Below, piece after piece: positions 49,825-58,606 of a stretch of DNA of 64,000 nucleotides (position 1 is the first letter of the stretch; each line of letters starts with the position of its first letter). The stretch spans positions 558,001-622,000 of the forward strand of contig CAVQUX010000033.1 in assembly GCA_963716925.1 (NCBI GenBank), in the 5' to 3' direction. Under the pieces are notes generated by a model. The model worked only from the letters and a program-made list of their open reading frames with translations. It was not told the DNA's origin and searched no databases. This DNA is from DAISKN01 sp963716925 (GTDB lineage Bacteria; Acidobacteriota; Vicinamibacteria; Marinacidobacterales; SMYC01). The translations under genes were made by a program, and so were the position numbers.

Positions 49825-51662
49825 CCTCGCAAAAGCCGCCTCCAGGGCCAGATAACCTTCCCCCAACCTCTCGTCAGCCTTCAGGACAGGGTTGCGCCAC
49901 GGTCGTGGCGGTCATCGCCCTGCTGGTGATCGCGGCGACGGTTCTCGCGCGGGCGCTGCACTTCGTCCTCCCTCCCCAGGGTGCGCTCAGCGAGGCGGCA
50001 GGCTCGATTCTGGAAGTCCAGTTCGCCCTGGTCGTGGTGCAGCTCGCGATGTACTACCCCCTGAGCTTTCTCTCCCTCGCGGTGGTCGTCGTTTTGTGGT
50101 TCTTCCGGCGCCGAGGTCTCCTCCATCAGGGGCCCGAGGGCTGGGTGACCCGCCGCTGGTTCTCTCTTCTCCTCTGGTGGCAGATCTTCCTCGCGAACTT
50201 CGTGCTCGACCTGGACGCTCGCCTCGCGATCGCGTTCGCCATCGCCAGCGCGTGGCACGGGGTTCAGGTGTCCTCCGCCGGCCGGAGATGGATGGCTTCC
50301 CGGAGCCGACGGTTCCGGCGCTTGCATTGGCTCGTGCTGTTCCTCCTGCTCGCCCCGCTCCCGTCGACGACCATCGACCGCGTCTCTCTCGCCCTCTGGG
50401 TTTTCGCACAGCCCTGGCTTTCCCCGGTGCTGGAACGGGCGGCGCACTGGCGGGACCGGCTCTGGCCGATGCTGCTGTCCGCGATGAGCGGTCAGCTGTT
50501 CGCCGCCCATACGCCCTATTTCGTGACCAACCCCGTCCTGCCCCTCATCGCCGCGTGCTTCGCTCTCCTCGGCGTCGGCTATTACCGGGTCCTCGGTCCG
50601 CCCGCGCGCTGGTACTCGAAAGTCTCCCTCACCGCCGTAGGGCTCCTCCTCTCTCTCCTTCTGGGCGTTTCGGCCGCGAATTTCCTTCGCGCCGACTCAC
50701 CCTGGCCCGGAGGGACGAAGCTGAGCACGGATCTCGCCTACGGCTTCTGCGAGAACGCGGGGCGCAGGCGCCTCGCAGCTACGGTTCCGGTCTGCACCGG
50801 GCCGACCGGAGACCGCTGCGCGGAGGGTCGGATCGATCTCTACGACCTGGATACGATGACGCCCCTTACTTCCTTGCGGCCGTTCCGCGACCGTTTTTAC
50901 GGACGGCTGGAGCAAATCGTGTGCCACGACGAGTTTCTGCTCGTGGGAATGTGCTGCGCGACTCCGCAAGGGCGAACCAACGAGCTCGTGGTGACTTCGA
51001 TCGCCTGGACCGGAAGGGTTCTGGAAGAGTCGGTGGCGAACCGACAGACGAACCGCGTGATGCTGGATAGCGAGATCGACTCCCTGTGGCTCGCGGGCCT
51101 CGAGCTGATTCACAAGAAGCTGTCCACGGGTGAGACCGCGCTGGTGGCGGCGCGGAAGCCTCCCGGGATCTTCACCGTGGAGAAAGACGGCTTGAGCGCG
51201 CGTCGGGACAGCGTTTTCATCGGAGAGCTCTTCGAGTCGAGCCTGGTTCGGGAGTTCGACCGCTCGTCGCTCTCGGAGAAGGCGGCGATCGATACCAACG
51301 GCGGCGGCGTGGTTGCGGTCACCGTCGACGATCGCGAAGGCCGTTTGTACGTCACCGGCCCGTGGGGTCTCGAGATCATCGCCGCCGATTCCGGGATCCG
51401 GGTGAGCTCTGTTCGGCTGGGCTTCTCGAGCCGCACTCCGGTGATCGACGAGCGGCACGACCTCGTCTTCATCCCGTCGACCACCAACGGCAAGATCTAT
51501 GTCCTGGATCGCGAGGATGGAGCCCTCCTCGGCGCCATGTCGGTCGGGTTCGGGATTCGCAGCGTCCTCCTGGCCAACGAAGGGCGATGGCTCGTGGCGA
51601 GCGCCGGGCAGGGGCTCTGGTACTGGGACTCGGAGTCGCTCGCTGCCCGCTTCAAGCGCTGA
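49821..51662 (+). CDS. Membrane protein with C-terminal beta-propeller
   Basis: The protein has 613 residues from TTG 49821 that overlaps the SGNH stop. The first 300 residues hold about seven TM helices (for example VVAVIALLVIAATVLARAL and LTAVGLLLSLLLGVSAANFL). The rest is a soluble domain with YVTN-like repeats (VAVTVDDREGRLYVTGPWGL, LVFIPSTTNGKIYVLDRED and LLANEGRWLVASAGQGLWYW), predicted to be an outer propeller. I recognise no known family for this combination. The coupled SGNH gene suggests the pair acts on a surface polymer. Confidence 0.7.
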   Translation: MTSQKPPPGPDNLPPTSRQPSGQGCATVVAVIALLVIAATVLARALHFVLPPQGALSEAAGSILEVQFALVVVQLAMYYPLSFLSLAVVVVLWFFRRRGLLHQGPEGWVTRRWFSLLLWWQIFLANFVLDLDARLAIAFAIASAWHGVQVSSAGRRWMASRSRRFRRLHWLVLFLLLAPLPSTTIDRVSLALWVFAQPWLSPVLERAAHWRDRLWPMLLSAMSGQLFAAHTPYFVTNPVLPLIAACFALLGVGYYRVLGPPARWYSKVSLTAVGLLLSLLLGVSAANFLRADSPWPGGTKLSTDLAYGFCENAGRRRLAATVPVCTGPTGDRCAEGRIDLYDLDTMTPLTSLRPFRDRFYGRLEQIVCHDEFLLVGMCCATPQGRTNELVVTSIAWTGRVLEESVANRQTNRVMLDSEIDSLWLAGLELIHKKLSTGETALVAARKPPGIFTVEKDGLSARRDSVFIGELFESSLVREFDRSSLSEKAAIDTNGGGVVAVTVDDREGRLYVTGPWGLEIIAADSGIRVSSVRLGFSSRTPVIDERHDLVFIPSTTNGKIYVLDREDGALLGAMSVGFGIRSVLLANEGRWLVASAGQGLWYWDSESLAARFKR

Positions 51663-51719
51663 TCCCGAGTCGAGTCCGCTCGACGACGTCCCTGTGCTAG
51701 CATCGCGTTGAACCGCGCG

Positions 51720-53318
51720 ATGAGTGCGACCGACGAGAACAGCGATGCCTTCCTCCGAACGAGCTCGGGGAAGAATCTCGAGATCGAGTACCCCGCCGAC
51801 CACCTGAAGAGCTTCCGTCCCGAGGAGAAGCTCGGCCGCGCCGGCGAGCCACCGTTCACCCGGGGAATTCATCCTACGGGCTACCGGGGGCGGCTCTGGA
51901 CCATGCGGCAGTACGCGGGCTACGCCACGGCCGCCGAGTCCAACCGTCGCTATCGGTACCTCCTCGAGCAGGGGCAGAGCGGGCTCTCGGTCGCCTTCGA
52001 CCTTCCGACCCAGATCGGCTACGACTCCGATCATTCGATGGCCAAAGGCGAGGTGGGGCGGGTCGGCGTCGCCATCGACTCCATCGAGGACGTGGAGACG
52101 CTCTTCGAGGGGATTCCGCTCGATCGGGTCTCCACGTCCATGACCATCAACGCCACCGCGGCGATCCTCCTCGCGCTCTACGTCGCCGCGGGGAGAAGAC
52201 GCGGCATCCCCGAAGAGAAGCTTTCGGGGACGGTGCAGAACGACATTCTCAAGGAGTACATGGCCCGGGGGACCTACATCTTTCCACCGGCGCCCTCGAT
52301 GAGGCTCGTCACCGACGTCATCGCGTTCTGCCGCGAGAGGCTTCCCCGCTTCAATCCGATCAGCATCAGCGGATACCACATTCGCGAAGCCGGAGCGACG
52401 GCGGGGCAGGAGCTCGGGTTCACTCTCGGAAACGGGATCGCCTACGTCGAGGCCGCGATCCAGGCGGGGCTTCGGGTCGACGACTTCGGCGAGCGGCTGT
52501 CGTTCTTCTTCAACTCCCACCGGAACTTCCTCGAGGAGATCGCGAAGTTCCGCGCCGCCCGCCGGATGTGGAGCCGGATTCTGAGAGAGCGGTTCGGCTC
52601 CAGGAACCCGCGGGCGCAGATGCTCCGGTTTCACGCTCAGACCGCCGGCTCGTCGCTCACGGCGCAGAGTCCCCAGACGAACGTGGTTCGAACCACGCTC
52701 CAGGCGCTCGCCGCGGTTCTCGGGGGAACCCAGTCCCTCCACTGCAACGCGCTCGACGAAGCCCTGGGCCTTCCCCGCGAGGAGACGGCGGAGCTCGCCC
52801 TCAGGACGCAGCAGGTCATCGCTTACGAGAGCGGCGTCGCGGCCACCGTCGACCCCCTGGGAGGCGCCTATGCCATCGAGGCCCTCACCGACGCCGTCGA
52901 GGAGGAAGCCGAGGCGCTGCTCGCCGAGATGGACCGCCGCGGAGGCGCCCTCCGGGCCCTCGAAGGGGGATGGCCGCAGGCGGAGATCCGGGAGTCGGCC
53001 TATCGTTTTCAGAAGGAGGTCGAGGCGCGCGAGACGCGGATCGTGGGAGTCAACGTCTTCGAGAAGAACGAGCCGGTGACGGTGGAAGTCTTCTCCGTGG
53101 ATCCCGCGATCGAGAAGGAACAGGTAGAACGGCTCCGCGCGTTCCGCGCGCGCCGCGACGGAGAGAAGGCGGCGAAGGCGCTCGGGGAAGTGGAGAACGT
53201 GGCGAAGACCGACGCGAATCTTCTCCCGGCGATCCTGGGCGCCGTCGAGAGCAACTGCACGCTGGGGGAGATCGCGGACCGGCTGCGCGCCGTATTCGGA
53301 GAACATCGCGCCCGCTGA
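51720..53318 (+). CDS. Methylmalonyl-CoA mutase-type large subunit without B12 domain
   Basis: A 532-residue TIM-barrel catalytic subunit of the acyl-CoA mutases: TRGIHPTGYRGRLWTMRQYA, GLSVAFDLPTQIGYDSDH, GTYIFPPAPSMRL, SISISGYHIREAGATAGQE and GGTQSLHCNALDEAL. It ends near 532, where the cobalamin-binding DxHxxG domain of single-chain enzymes would follow, and none is adjacent. This is the two-subunit type that needs a separate B12-binding subunit. The Tyr of RQYAGY and the Arg of PSMR, which favour methylmalonyl-CoA, are kept. It is followed within 6 bp by an ABC ATPase pair. TAGCAT at 51698-51703 is a possible -10. Confidence 0.9.
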   Translation: MSATDENSDAFLRTSSGKNLEIEYPADHLKSFRPEEKLGRAGEPPFTRGIHPTGYRGRLWTMRQYAGYATAAESNRRYRYLLEQGQSGLSVAFDLPTQIGYDSDHSMAKGEVGRVGVAIDSIEDVETLFEGIPLDRVSTSMTINATAAILLALYVAAGRRRGIPEEKLSGTVQNDILKEYMARGTYIFPPAPSMRLVTDVIAFCRERLPRFNPISISGYHIREAGATAGQELGFTLGNGIAYVEAAIQAGLRVDDFGERLSFFFNSHRNFLEEIAKFRAARRMWSRILRERFGSRNPRAQMLRFHAQTAGSSLTAQSPQTNVVRTTLQALAAVLGGTQSLHCNALDEALGLPREETAELALRTQQVIAYESGVAATVDPLGGAYAIEALTDAVEEEAEALLAEMDRRGGALRALEGGWPQAEIRESAYRFQKEVEARETRIVGVNVFEKNEPVTVEVFSVDPAIEKEQVERLRAFRARRDGEKAAKALGEVENVAKTDANLLPAILGAVESNCTLGEIADRLRAVFGEHRAR

Positions 53319-53323
53319 GCCTT

Positions 53324-54346
53324 ATGTCCGATACCAGAGATCTCCTTCTCGAAACCCGGGGCTTGACTACCCGGCTCGAGACCGACACCGGCACCATCCG
53401 TCCGGTGAGCGACGTGACCCTCTCGATTCACGCCGGAGAGACCCTGGCCGTCGTCGGCGAGTCGGGCTCGGGAAAGTCCATGCTCGCGTTCTCTCTCATG
53501 CGGCTTCTTCCCCCCGCAGGCAGGATCGAGAGCGGCTCCATCCTGTGGAAGGGCCGGAACCTTCTCGAGATGTCGAACGAGCAGATTCGGCGCGTGCGGG
53601 GGAAACAGATCGCCCTCATTTTCCAGGAATCGGGCGCAGCCCTCAATCCGGTCCGCACCATCGGCGACCAGATCGCCGAGCCTCTCAGAGCTCATCTCGG
53701 CCTCAGCCGCGGCGCTGCCCGCGCGCGGGCCGTCGAGCTCCTCGCCGAGGTGCGCATTCCCGAGCCGGGAGAGCGCGCGAAGGACTATCCCCACCAGCTC
53801 AGCGGAGGGATGAAGCAGCGCGTCCTCATCGCCATGGCCATCGCCTGCGATCCCGAGCTCGTCATCGCCGATGAGCCCACGACCGCTCTCGACGCCACCC
53901 TCCAGGCCCGAATCCTCGAGCTTCTCGCTCGCCTCAAGGCGGAGCGGCGCCTCTCGATGCTCCTCATCACCCACGATCTCGCGCTCGTTCGCGAGAACGC
54001 GGACCGGGTGGCGGTGATGTACGCGGGAAGGGTGGTGGAGGAGGGGTCCTCGAGCTCGATCTTGAACGATCCCCGGCATCCCTACACCCGCGGCCTCTGG
54101 CAGTCTCTGCCCCGCTCCCGCGGCGGCGCGCCGGGAAAAACGAAGCTCGCGGCAATGGCGGGGATGGTGCCGCATCTCGCGGCCCTGCCTCCGGGCTGCG
54201 CGTTCTCGCCGCGATGTCCGGTGCGCTTCGAGCCCTGCGATCGCGAAGTGCCTACTCTCCAGGCCGTCGGCGGGAGCGGCGATCGCCTCCATCAAAGCGC
54301 CTGCTACCACGAGAGCGCGGTCGTCGAGGCGATGGCGACGAGATGA
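53324..54346 (+). CDS. Oligopeptide/dipeptide ABC transporter ATPase (OppD/DppD-like)
   Basis: The protein has 340 residues. Walker A is VVGESGSGKSML, the Q-loop is FQESGAALNP, the signature is QLSGGMKQRVLIAM and Walker B is PELVIADEPTTALD. The oligopeptide C-terminal domain is also present (DPRHPYTRGLWQSLPR, then GCAFSPRCPVRFEPC with the Cys of the Fe-S-like zone). It is the first of two ATPases, overlapping the next by ATGA. No permease or binding-protein genes are next to it, so partners must lie elsewhere. Confidence 0.92.
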   Translation: MSDTRDLLLETRGLTTRLETDTGTIRPVSDVTLSIHAGETLAVVGESGSGKSMLAFSLMRLLPPAGRIESGSILWKGRNLLEMSNEQIRRVRGKQIALIFQESGAALNPVRTIGDQIAEPLRAHLGLSRGAARARAVELLAEVRIPEPGERAKDYPHQLSGGMKQRVLIAMAIACDPELVIADEPTTALDATLQARILELLARLKAERRLSMLLITHDLALVRENADRVAVMYAGRVVEEGSSSSILNDPRHPYTRGLWQSLPRSRGGAPGKTKLAAMAGMVPHLAALPPGCAFSPRCPVRFEPCDREVPTLQAVGGSGDRLHQSACYHESAVVEAMATR

Positions 54347-55131
54347 CGGAGCAGCGCGTTCTGGTCGAAGTCCGGGAGCTGACGAAGCTCTTTCCCATCC
54401 GCCGAGGGCTCTTCCGCCGGCACGCGGGCGACGTCCGCGCGGTCGACGGCGTGAGTCTCGACATCTACCGGGGCGAGACGCTCGCGCTCGTGGGAGAGTC
54501 GGGGTCGGGAAAGAGCACGCTCGGCCGGCTCATCCTGCGGCTCATCGAGCCCACGTCCGGAAGCGTCCGCCTCGACGGCACGGACCTACTGGCGCTGCCT
54601 CGCGAGCCGTTGAGGAAGATCCGCCGGCGCATGCAGATCATCTTCCAGGATCCCTACAGCTCCCTCAATCCGATGATGACCGTGCGCACCATCGTGAGGG
54701 AGCCTCTCACCATCCACCGGATCGGCACCCGCCGCGAGCGGGACGAACGGACGATGGAGCTCCTTCGGCTGGTGGGACTCAAGCCGGAGCTGGCACGGCG
54801 TTATCCCCACGAGCTCTCGGGAGGGGAGCGCCAGAGGGTCGGGATCGCCCGGGCGATCGCGCTCGACCCCGAGTTCCTCGTCGCCGACGAGCCGGTGACC
54901 GCGCTCGACGTCTCGGTCCAGGCGCAGATTCTGAACCTCCTCCTCGAGCTCCAGGAGAAGCTCTCCCTCACCTATCTGTTCATCGCCCACGATCTCCGGG
55001 TGGTGGAGCACGTGGCCGATCGCGTCGCGGTCATGAACCGCGGAAGAATCGTGGAGCTCCAGAGCCGCGTCGAGCTCTTCCGCTCCCCGCGGCACGAATT
55101 GACCCGGGAGCTCCTCGCGTCGATTCCGTGA
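54343..55131 (+). CDS. Oligopeptide/dipeptide ABC transporter ATPase (OppF/DppF-like)
   Basis: The protein has 262 residues starting at ATG 54343. LTKLFPIRRGLFRRHAGDVR is the usual OppF opening. Walker A GESGSGKST, QIIFQDPYSSLNPMMTVR, the signature ELSGGERQRVGIARAI and Walker B VADEPVTALD are complete. The C-terminal oligopeptide domain is largely missing (it ends LFRSPRHELTRELLASIP), which is common for OppF. It pairs with the upstream OppD-like subunit as a heterodimeric motor. Confidence 0.92.
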   Translation: MTEQRVLVEVRELTKLFPIRRGLFRRHAGDVRAVDGVSLDIYRGETLALVGESGSGKSTLGRLILRLIEPTSGSVRLDGTDLLALPREPLRKIRRRMQIIFQDPYSSLNPMMTVRTIVREPLTIHRIGTRRERDERTMELLRLVGLKPELARRYPHELSGGERQRVGIARAIALDPEFLVADEPVTALDVSVQAQILNLLLELQEKLSLTYLFIAHDLRVVEHVADRVAVMNRGRIVELQSRVELFRSPRHELTRELLASIP

Positions 55132-55140
55132 TCGCCGGAG

Positions 55141-55268
55141 GGCGCTCTCCGAGCGCCCGGATTTCCGGCGCTGGGGGTGGGGCCCCAGCGCACTAAAAAA
55201 TGCTGGCGCTCGGAGAGCGCCCGGATTTCCGGTGCTGGGGGTGGGGCCCCAGCGCACCAAAAAAATGC
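55141..55268. repeat. Two tandem copies of a ~64-bp element with two hairpins each
   Basis: Copy 1 is 55141-55204 and copy 2 is 55205-55268. Each has hairpin A, a 7-bp stem GGCGCTC/GAGCGCC with a 3-nt loop. The loop is TCC in copy 1 and GGA in copy 2, which makes the hairpins exact reverse complements. The spacer CGGATTTCCGG follows. Then comes hairpin B with a 9-bp stem GCGCTGGGG/CCCCAGCGC and loop GTGGGG (55168-55191 and 55232-55255, one G-T wobble in copy 2), and an A-rich tail. Same hairpin B family as 41036. No U-run, so not an ordinary intrinsic terminator. Confidence 0.75.
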
Positions 55269-55283
55269 TAGACTCCCGCCGCG

Positions 55284-55931
55284 ATGCAGTTCGATCTCTT
55301 CGACTCCGGCAGCAACACCATCCTGGGCGCCGCGAGCTACGAAGAGTTCCGTGACCGTCTGCGCGCGAGCGCCTGCGCCAAGTGCGGACTCCACCAGGGG
55401 CGGACGCACATCGTGGTCGACCGCGGGAACCCCTCGGCCTCGGTCATGACCATCGGCGAGGGTCCGGGCGAGAACGAGGACAAGGAGGGCCGGGCGTTCG
55501 TGGGCCGCGCGGGGCAGCTCTTCGACAAGATCATGAGCGCGGTCGGGATCGACACCGACCGCGACATGCTGATTGCGAACGTGGTGAAATGCCGGCCGCC
55601 GGAGAACCGCAGCCCTCGGACGGAGGAGGCCGCGGAGTGCATACCCTACTTGAAACGACAGATCGAGCTCGTGCGGCCCAAGGTGATCCTCCTCCTCGGC
55701 GCCACCGCGCTGAAGCACATCGACAAGACCAAGACCAGCTTCCAGATGGGTGAAGAGGCGGGAAGATTCTTTACCCTCGCCGACTATCCCGGGATCCAGT
55801 TCATGGTGCTCTACCATCCGGCGGCGCTTCTCTACAACGCCAAGCTGAAACCGGCGATGTGGGAGCACGTGAAGAAGCTCCGGCGCTACCTGGAGCAGAA
55901 CGGTCTCTTCAACAAGGCCCGGGCGAGCTAG
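55284..55931 (+). CDS. Uracil-DNA glycosylase, family-4-like
   Basis: The protein has 215 residues. The motif GEGPGENEDKEGRAFVG and the Fe-S cysteines Cys31, Cys34, Cys103 and Cys119 (CAKCGLH, VKCRPPENRS, AAEC) match family 4 uracil-DNA glycosylases. The second active-site motif is YHPAALL. It removes uracil from DNA to start base-excision repair. A TAGACT (55269-55274) lies 9 nt before the ATG, immediately downstream of the tandem hairpin repeats. Its stop overlaps the convergent M28 gene by 4 bp. Confidence 0.9.
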   Translation: MQFDLFDSGSNTILGAASYEEFRDRLRASACAKCGLHQGRTHIVVDRGNPSASVMTIGEGPGENEDKEGRAFVGRAGQLFDKIMSAVGIDTDRDMLIANVVKCRPPENRSPRTEEAAECIPYLKRQIELVRPKVILLLGATALKHIDKTKTSFQMGEEAGRFFTLADYPGIQFMVLYHPAALLYNAKLKPAMWEHVKKLRRYLEQNGLFNKARAS

Positions 55932-57751
55932 GGCCAGTTCGAGAGCCGCACCTTCACTTCGAGGATCCGGTCCTTGCGCCGGATCTTGGCGCTCACCGTC
56001 TCGCCGGGGCGGCGCTGCTGGATGATGCTGGTGGCGCGGTCGCTCGAGCCGATGGCGCGGCCGTCGATCTCGAGAAGAACGTCGCCTGCTTCGAGGCCCG
56101 CGCGGGCCGCCGGCCCGTCGCGGGCGACGTAGGCGAAGCGGACCCCCTCTCCCTCGAAGCTGGAGTCGACGCCGATGCCGAAGTAGGCGGCCCGCTTCCG
56201 ATAGGGCTCGTCCTCCCGGGCGACGGCGACGAGCGACGGGCGCTCCCCGCCGCGGAGCAGGTCGCTCGACACCCGATACGAAGCGCGCAGCACACGCTCC
56301 ATCCCCTCGATGTTGATGAACTGAACGTCGTCCGTCGGCTTGTGATAGTCGCCGTGGAGGCCGGTGAAGAAGAAGAGGGACGGGACTCCTGCGCGGATGA
56401 AAGGCGCGTGGTCGCTCGCCTCGTCCGCGGTGAATCGGGAGGAGTAGGCGAGGCCCTCTTCCTTGAGGCGTCCCTCGATCCATCCCTGGAGCTGCGGGAG
56501 CCGGTCGATTCCGCCGAGGTAGAGAAGATCGTGGCGCAGGCGGCCGATCATGTCGAGGTTGATCATCGCGACCGTGTTGTCCAGCGGGAACGCGGGATGA
56601 TTGGTGTAGTAGGAGGAGCCCTTCAGTCCCAGCTCCTCCCCGGCGAACGCGGCGAAAAGGATGCCGCGAGGACGATCGGCCTCGAGGGAGAACACGCGCG
56701 CGAGCTCGAGAACTCCCGCCACTCCGGAAGCGTTGTCGTCGGCGCCGTTGTGCACCAGCCCTCGAGACCTGCGGTCGCGGCTCCCGTTCTCCCCCAGTCC
56801 CAGGTGATCGTAGTGAGCGCCGATCACCACGTGCTCCCCTGTCCGCGGACGAGAAGCGCCGGAGCCCCTTTCGCTCGGGGGAAGAAAGCCGAGAACGTTC
56901 GCCACGGTGACCGTGGCGCGGCGAACGTCGACCGTCATAGCCATTTCGACGCCTTCGACGGCGAAAGACCGCGGAGTCAGAGCCTCGTCGATGCCGCTCT
57001 GGAGCTCGAGCAGGGTACGACCCGAGGCGCGAAGGAGGGCCTCCGCGTGCTCGCGCTTCAAGTGCACCGTGGGAATCGACGCCGTTTCCCCCGCGCCCAC
57101 GTCGAGGCTGAAGGGAACGATCTTGTCCTCTCGATGGCTGCGCGGACCGTTGACCACCAGAACCGCAAGCGCCCCGTGACTCGCGGCGTTTCTTGCCTTG
57201 CGGACGAACGTCGCATGCCAGCCCTGCTCGCCGAAGGCTACGGGGGCGTAGCGAAGAACGAGCACGATGCGCCCGCGAACGTCGACCGACGCGTAATCGT
57301 CGTAGTCGTGCTCCGGAGCGGTCACGCCGTAGCCGGCGAAGACCACCGGGGCCTCGACCTCACCCGAGGCGCTCAAGCTGAGAGGCTCGAAGTCCCTTCC
57401 GGACTCGAGGGTTCGCGCTCCGTCGGGAGTCCGCAGGAGAGCTCCGGTGTGGCGCCCGAGCTCCTGACCCGTCGTGACCCGGAACGCCTGGAGGTACGTC
57501 CCGGCGTCGCCCACGGGCTCGAGACCGAGGACTTCGAAGTTCTTTCGGATGTAGAGCGCCGCGTCCTCGAGACCGGAACTGCCGTTCCCTCGCCCGACGA
57601 GATCGTCGGAGGCTAGATAGCGAACGTGCTCTTCGAGAGTCTTACGTTCGAAGGCGGGCGGAGCCTTGGTCTCGCTCGATGCCGCGCCGGCATGAGCGGC
57701 GACGGCGACGAAAAAGCCGAGGGATCGTCGGCTGGCGGTTGTGAATCGCAA
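55928..57751 (-). CDS. M28-family aminopeptidase with PA and PDZ domains
   Basis: The protein has 607 residues from TTG 57751. The promoter upstream makes the ATG at 57856 impossible. It has a signal peptide (LGFFVAVAAHAGAASS). A PA-like domain sits at about 115-260 (PVVFAGYGVTAPEHDYDDYA). The M28 zinc site is seen in IGAHYDHLGLG, NGADDNASGVAGVLELAR, FAGEELGLKG, INLDMIGR and ASDHAPFIRAGVPSLFF. A PDZ domain ends the protein (AARAGLEAGDVLLEIDGRAI). It is an exported zinc peptidase, probably an aminopeptidase, and PDZ may sense or recruit substrates. Confidence 0.88.
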   Translation of the reverse strand: MRFTTASRRSLGFFVAVAAHAGAASSETKAPPAFERKTLEEHVRYLASDDLVGRGNGSSGLEDAALYIRKNFEVLGLEPVGDAGTYLQAFRVTTGQELGRHTGALLRTPDGARTLESGRDFEPLSLSASGEVEAPVVFAGYGVTAPEHDYDDYASVDVRGRIVLVLRYAPVAFGEQGWHATFVRKARNAASHGALAVLVVNGPRSHREDKIVPFSLDVGAGETASIPTVHLKREHAEALLRASGRTLLELQSGIDEALTPRSFAVEGVEMAMTVDVRRATVTVANVLGFLPPSERGSGASRPRTGEHVVIGAHYDHLGLGENGSRDRRSRGLVHNGADDNASGVAGVLELARVFSLEADRPRGILFAAFAGEELGLKGSSYYTNHPAFPLDNTVAMINLDMIGRLRHDLLYLGGIDRLPQLQGWIEGRLKEEGLAYSSRFTADEASDHAPFIRAGVPSLFFFTGLHGDYHKPTDDVQFINIEGMERVLRASYRVSSDLLRGGERPSLVAVAREDEPYRKRAAYFGIGVDSSFEGEGVRFAYVARDGPAARAGLEAGDVLLEIDGRAIGSSDRATSIIQQRRPGETVSAKIRRKDRILEVKVRLSNWP

Positions 57752-57827
57752 GCTGCAGCAAACTCCGATGCCGTTCCGACGACGCGGAGACCGGCCGAAC
57801 GAAAAATCTGTCGGCTCCCCGCCGGAC

Positions 57828-57856
57828 AGTATAGGACGCAGTCGGCAAACTTCCAA
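57828..57856 (-). promoter_or_regulatory. Sigma-70-like promoter of the M28 peptidase
   Basis: Minus-strand TTGGAA (57856-57851), a 17-bp spacer and TATACT (57833-57828). The -35 overlaps the ATG at 57856, which excludes that codon as the start and supports TTG 57751 with a leader of about 70 nt. Confidence 0.6.
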
Positions 57857-57889
57857 ACATCCGCAAAGCAGTTGGAAGCGTAGAGGCGG

Positions 57890-58549
57890 CTACTCCAGCC
57901 CGTCGAACAGCGGAAGCGGCCTCGGCTCGAGCTCGCCCAGGACCTTCCACGCCCAGCTTCGCCGGGTCTCCGCGGGAAGGCATCGATAGCGCGCGTGGTA
58001 GCGCCGGAGGAAATCGGCGGTCGCCGCGTTCACGTATCCACCGCCGCGTATCGGCCCGAACTCGGAGTCGTACCGAAGCGCGATGACCTGGAACAGATGA
58101 TCCCTCAGGTCCTTGGCGACGATCGAAGCGGCGGCCACGGCGACGTGGTGCTCTTCGCCGAAGTCGCGGGCCTCGAGATGAGGGTACCGGAATCGAAGGA
58201 GCTCGAAGACCTTGGCGCCGTCGGCCACGATGCGTTTGACCGCGGGGCACCGTTCGATGATCGCGCCCGCGGCGCGGCGCTCGAGCTCGTTCAGGAGACC
58301 GCGCTCCGCGAAGCGATCGACCTCCTCGTGATCGAAGACCTCGACCTGGACGTCCACCGCGAGCCTCCTGATGTGGAGGGCGAGCTCCGCCCGCTCGCGG
58401 CGCGCCTCTTCCCCGGCGCCGAAGGATTTCGAGTCGACGACTCCCCTCCGGGTGAGCGCCGACGCCGCCTGGGGCTTCAGCACCACCCCCGCGACCACCA
58501 GGGGGCCGAGAACCGGGCCGCGGCCGGCTTCGTCGATGCCGAGGATCAC
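57890..58549 (-). CDS. rnhB: Ribonuclease HII
   Basis: The protein has 219 residues from GTG 58549, where the family begins (ILGIDEAGRGPVLGPLVVAG; catalytic Asp6 and Glu7). Further landmarks are GVVDSKSFG, RIVADGAKV and VAAASIVAKDLRDHLF with the third and fourth acidic residues. It cuts RNA-DNA hybrids and removes misincorporated ribonucleotides. It diverges from the flavin disulfide reductase. Confidence 0.93.
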   Translation of the reverse strand: MILGIDEAGRGPVLGPLVVAGVVLKPQAASALTRRGVVDSKSFGAGEEARRERAELALHIRRLAVDVQVEVFDHEEVDRFAERGLLNELERRAAGAIIERCPAVKRIVADGAKVFELLRFRYPHLEARDFGEEHHVAVAAASIVAKDLRDHLFQVIALRYDSEFGPIRGGGYVNAATADFLRRYHARYRCLPAETRRSWAWKVLGELEPRPLPLFDGLE

Positions 58550-58606
58550 GGAGAGTATGGTTCCCCACCCACGTTCGGTTTGCAACGGTGACGGGCGGAC
58601 GGGAGA

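Noticed and set aside
50697..53306. 869-codon minus-strand open frame over the membrane-propeller and mutase genes
   Set aside because: Antisense shadow in GC-rich DNA. The sense strand encodes unmistakable mutase motifs, and the antisense product is rich in Arg/Glu/Pro with no domain.
55141..55268. Tandem hairpins as intrinsic terminators of the OppD/OppF operon
   Set aside because: The hairpins are followed by A-tracts rather than T-tracts on the coding strand, and they recur upstream of another operon, so a repeat element fits better.
55141..55268. CRISPR-like array
   Set aside because: Only two copies, no unique spacers and no cas genes anywhere in the window.
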